From Leptasterias polaris (Eukaryota > Echinodermata > Asteroidea > Forcipulatida > Asteriidae): a DNA stretch of 64,000 nt. Each line of letters opens with the position of its first letter. The stretch's first letter is position 1. Both the position numbers and the translations under genes were made by a program. Positions 61,141 through 64,000 of the stretch are shown here, piece after piece. The notes beneath the pieces are model-generated. The model saw only the letters and a list, made by a program, of their open reading frames with translations. It ran no database searches and was not told the origin of the DNA. The DNA lies in NCBI GenBank assembly GCA_037783415.1, contig JAZGTN010000064.1, positions 4,265,001 to 4,329,000 on the forward strand, written 5' to 3'.

Positions 61141-61604
61141 GTCAAATTCAGTTTTGTGAGGCGCTGATTTTTCAGTCTCGAACCTCACATTAAAATAGTG
61201 TTAAATGTCATTCTACATGTATTTGATACCCCTCCAGTGGAAATTTGAAATATGACGTCATTGGATGCCAACAACAAGCAGATTCCACAAAGAATTTTGT
61301 TAATTTTTTTTTTTTTTTCGCGTTTCAAAAGCTCGCATTCAATGCCGTTTCGATTGATTATCATGGGTATTCAAAAATAGATTAAAACTTCCCCGTACAA
61401 AAATGTATTTAAAATGCGATGTCATTTTATTTTATTTTTTTATGTTACAAATTTTTGCAACTGGAAGTGTATAAGAACATGGGCATTTTAGACCTTTTTA
61501 ATGTCAGGTAAGAGGCTTATTTTGTCCCCAACTTTCATAAGGACTCTATGTATTTGAAAACAAGTGCTTCACAAAACTGAATTTGACTTTTGAGCTTCTC
61601 TTTG
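61131..61604. repeat. Dispersed ~470-bp repeat, copy 4 of 4
   Basis: CAAATTCAGTTTTGTGAGGC at the left, CATTGGATGCCAACAAC in the middle and TCACAAAACTGAATTTG at the right. Both inverted ends are recognisable. It directly abuts the TTAA-MITE at 61606. Confidence 0.6.
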
Positions 61605-61605
61605 A

Positions 61606-61900
61606 AGGGCGTGTACAATATTGGTGAGATTGAAAGTATAAATGTTCAAGAGATTTGCATGTAAGTAACACGGTATAAAGATGGTCATGGTGGTAAACTT
61701 CCCTTGAAATATTTTTGCTTGAAATTCTTTAGCTTTTGAGAAAGGGGGAAAATAATTAGTTTTGATCATGCAAGTCCAAAACCCGATGTTTGGAAAGGGT
61801 GAAAAGGTTTAGTTTTTTCACTATTTTCCCATGACACAGATGACCGATTGAGCTTAAACTGTCACTGGTGTTTGTCAATTACAAATGTTGTACACACACT
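61606..61900. mobile_element. TTAA-flanked MITE, second copy of the 25333 family
   Basis: AGGGCGTGTACAATATTGG and ACAAATGTTGTACACACACT form degenerate inverted ends, with TTAA on the right (61901-61904) and TTGA on the left. The interior GGTATAAAGATGGTCATGG is uninterrupted and defines the empty site of the insertion in the other copy. Confidence 0.7.
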
Positions 61901-61997
61901 TTAACCCTCAAAACTATACAGTATTCCGATCAAATTTACAATAGAGTACTTATTCACTGAAATACAACTTTGACTTGTGAGTGAGATTTGCTGATAT

Positions 61998-62174
61998 TAT
62001 AGACCTTATGCATTGACGTCACCAAGCTGCCATCTTAGAGGTAAACTGATGATGAAACAATGGAAACGCGCTGATTTGTACGCGCGGCGCACAGGACTGG
62101 CCAATGAACATCTTTCTTTTGACCTCTAGGTGAGGGTGCCCTACTCAAATGACGTCATATGCATAAGGTCTATA
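61998..62174. mobile_element. MITE with TATAGACCTTATGCAT ends
   Basis: TATAGACCTTATGCATTGAC and its inverse (TGACGTCATATGCATAAGG, then TCTATA) delimit a 177-bp element. Both arms contain TGACGTCA, a CRE-type palindrome. No ORF. Confidence 0.8.
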
Positions 62175-62697
62175 AAAGATGTGTCAAATAAAATGGCTAA
62201 AAATTATTTTATATATGGATGAAAGAAATGTTAAGTCATTGGTAACATAACTTTTAGATTCTACCAAATGACTTGTTTTAGTTTCTTGGTTGTGTTGCAT
62301 TATTTACAACTCAATATTTTGAAGGTGTTGGGGGTGGGGGGGGAGATTCTATGTGGTTTATACCATACTATTACACCCCATGCATAGATTCTGCCTTGTG
62401 ATTGGTTTAGAGCGCACCACCTGATAAGTCTTATTTGTACTAGAAAGCAGCATGAACACGACAAGCTATACCCGTAGCAACCGATGTACTGGTACTTTAT
62501 CCACAGCAGCAGTTACTTCTTGGTACCTAACCGTCGTTGCAGAATCTATGTAGGGGGTGTTACAAAAACAAATACTGACTGCTATTACTCCAGCTTCGAT
62601 AAATTTACAACTCCCTCAGTGATCCCCGGAACTTCCTGTTTTCCCTCGGCTTCGGCTCAGGGTAAAGACTCCTAGGATCACCTCGGGAGTTGTAGTT

Positions 62698-62880
62698 TTC
62701 AGGCCTGTGAGTGGACCCTAAAAAAAGAGCTGAAACACTACATGATGTAAGACTGATCGTGGAACGTCAAGTGAGCGCGCGTAACGCATTTACGCTGGTC
62801 TAATTGGGGCACCCCATTGATCCAGTAACTAGGCTTATTTCACATTATTGTTGCCAAGCATATAAGGCCAAAAAGTTAAA
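62698..62880. repeat. Inverted near-identical partner of the 23490 repeat
   Basis: CAGGCCTGTGAGTGGACCC through GGAACGTCAAGTGAGCGCGC, GGGGCACCCCATTGATCC and ACATTATTGTTGCCAAGC matches the reverse complement of 23490-23672 with few differences. A 24-bp partial duplication exists only in the 23490 copy. Confidence 0.75.
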
Positions 62881-64000
62881 ATATTTTTTATTTTTTTCGA
62901 AAAAAAAAAACTCAGGCATGTCATTTCTCAGGATTTTCTCAATTTCTTGAAAGAAATAGCCAATATAGTGTCCAAACCTGTAGTTTTGTAGTTTTGTACT
63001 GGTGATGCACAGAGTCTGTTAACCTCCTAAACTTTAACATCTGGGAGGTTCTTGGTCTAGGCTAAGGGGGAACCAAGGTAACCAAGCAAGTTTTCAGGAA
63101 TTTTCACATACAGTACGTCAAATCTCATACCAGAGTTTTTACCACAGTTCTCGGAGCAGTCAATATTTGTGAAATCTGTGTGGGTTTTACATACTTGTTA
63201 TAGTTGCGAAGAATGCAAAGCAAACCTAACAATCTACCTACATGTATATCCATAGCAACAGATGCTTCTTGTTCAACTTTTCTCAAAAATGTTATTACAA
63301 AATAGAGTGGTATACATGTAGTTATGTCACCACCAATTTCTTGAATATTTTGATGTTAGACCTTGCCCTATTTTATGTGGACGTTTTTAAACACTGCACC
63401 AGACTTGAGCCACACAAGTATTTGGTTTTTGACTAGAATCCATTAGCTCTTTTGAGGCATGGGCAACTAGTCATATATATACATTTTTTTTTATGGGGGG
63501 GGGGGGGGGGGGTTGACTATTTAATGTATCAAAACAAGGGACAAGGCTTAAACTTCTGCATACTCCTGAATAAAAAAATTTTGGTTCTTACTTAATTGAT
63601 GACATTTTTGCAAGATAGTTGGTTTGTTTATTGGATCATTGAGGAAGGAATTAAATTTTACCTCTTTTACAACAAAGCAATACTTTTTAATCGGTAATTT
63701 AAAAATAATATTTTTATTTTAAATGGCAGGGTTCTCCCCAGAATTTGTCAAAACTAAGGCCCGCATTTAGGAAGTTTGGCCAAAACATGCTGAATTGAAA
63801 CAAGGGTCTCGGTGTTTTTCTTACTTGGTTTTAAAAGCCCTACCGTGCAATCTAGGGCTTTATCATCGTTAAGGATTCTTGTGAATTTTGGTCTGAAGTA
63901 AAATTAATTTTTGTTGTAATATCATTTGCAATAGATCGATCCAGTAAGCCCCGCCTCCTTACGAGTTGACCCGATCACCATTAGTGCAAAGATCATCAGA

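Larger units (their letters stand above)
59916..64000. other. 3' flank of the EEP gene, repeat-rich, no gene seen
   Basis: Holds the minisatellite, a tRNA-like repeat, a LINE tail, three MITEs and the inverted repeat at 62698. A clear AATAAA signal directly after the stop was not identified. 60240-60600 and 62880-64000 are AT-rich with a long G run at 63495-63512. No ORF there resembles a known family. Confidence 0.6.

Overview
The window is eukaryotic genomic DNA: coding sequence is split by GT-AG introns, and intergenic and intronic DNA is packed with MITEs, SINEs and 5'-truncated non-LTR retrotransposons. The repeat style and an intronless, rapidly expanded GPCR family point to an echinoderm, probably a sea star. 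This is an inference from repeat and gene style, not a database match.

Layout. (1) 379-11500, minus strand: the 5' half of the coatomer alpha subunit gene (COPA), 15 coding exons giving the first 638 codons; the rest lies left of the window. (2) 11501-15631: a head-to-head intergenic region with foldback repeats and one tRNA-Ala(AGC) at 15144-15216. (3) 15632-59915, plus strand: a nine-exon gene for a probably secreted 520-residue protein with a complete endonuclease/exonuclease/phosphatase (EEP) domain. (4) Nested antisense inside its 30-kb intron 5 (27041-57065): a tandem array of nine copies of an intronless, divergent class-A GPCR gene with a long glutamine-rich third intracellular loop. 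Five copies are intact (32280-33665, 35548-36921, 44130-45527, 49356-50756, 52547-53914) and four are broken (37909, 40294, 47135, 51771). (5) 59916-64000: minisatellite and MITE-rich flank with no further gene seen.

How it fits together. COPA is a housekeeping vesicle-coat gene with no functional link to its neighbours. The GPCR array is the dynamic part of the window. Copies 3/4 and 5/7 are recent duplicates, copies 1/2 look homogenised by gene conversion over their 3' halves, and the broken copies show four ways of dying: nonsense mutation, solo-LTR insertion plus frameshift, internal gutting, and 5' deletion with a small inversion. Because array units are so similar, many insertions can be dated and bounded exactly by comparing paralogous spacers. 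Array-like expansion, loss of several canonical GPCR residues and a repeat-rich loop suggest a lineage-specific, possibly chemosensory, receptor family; that role is inference only.
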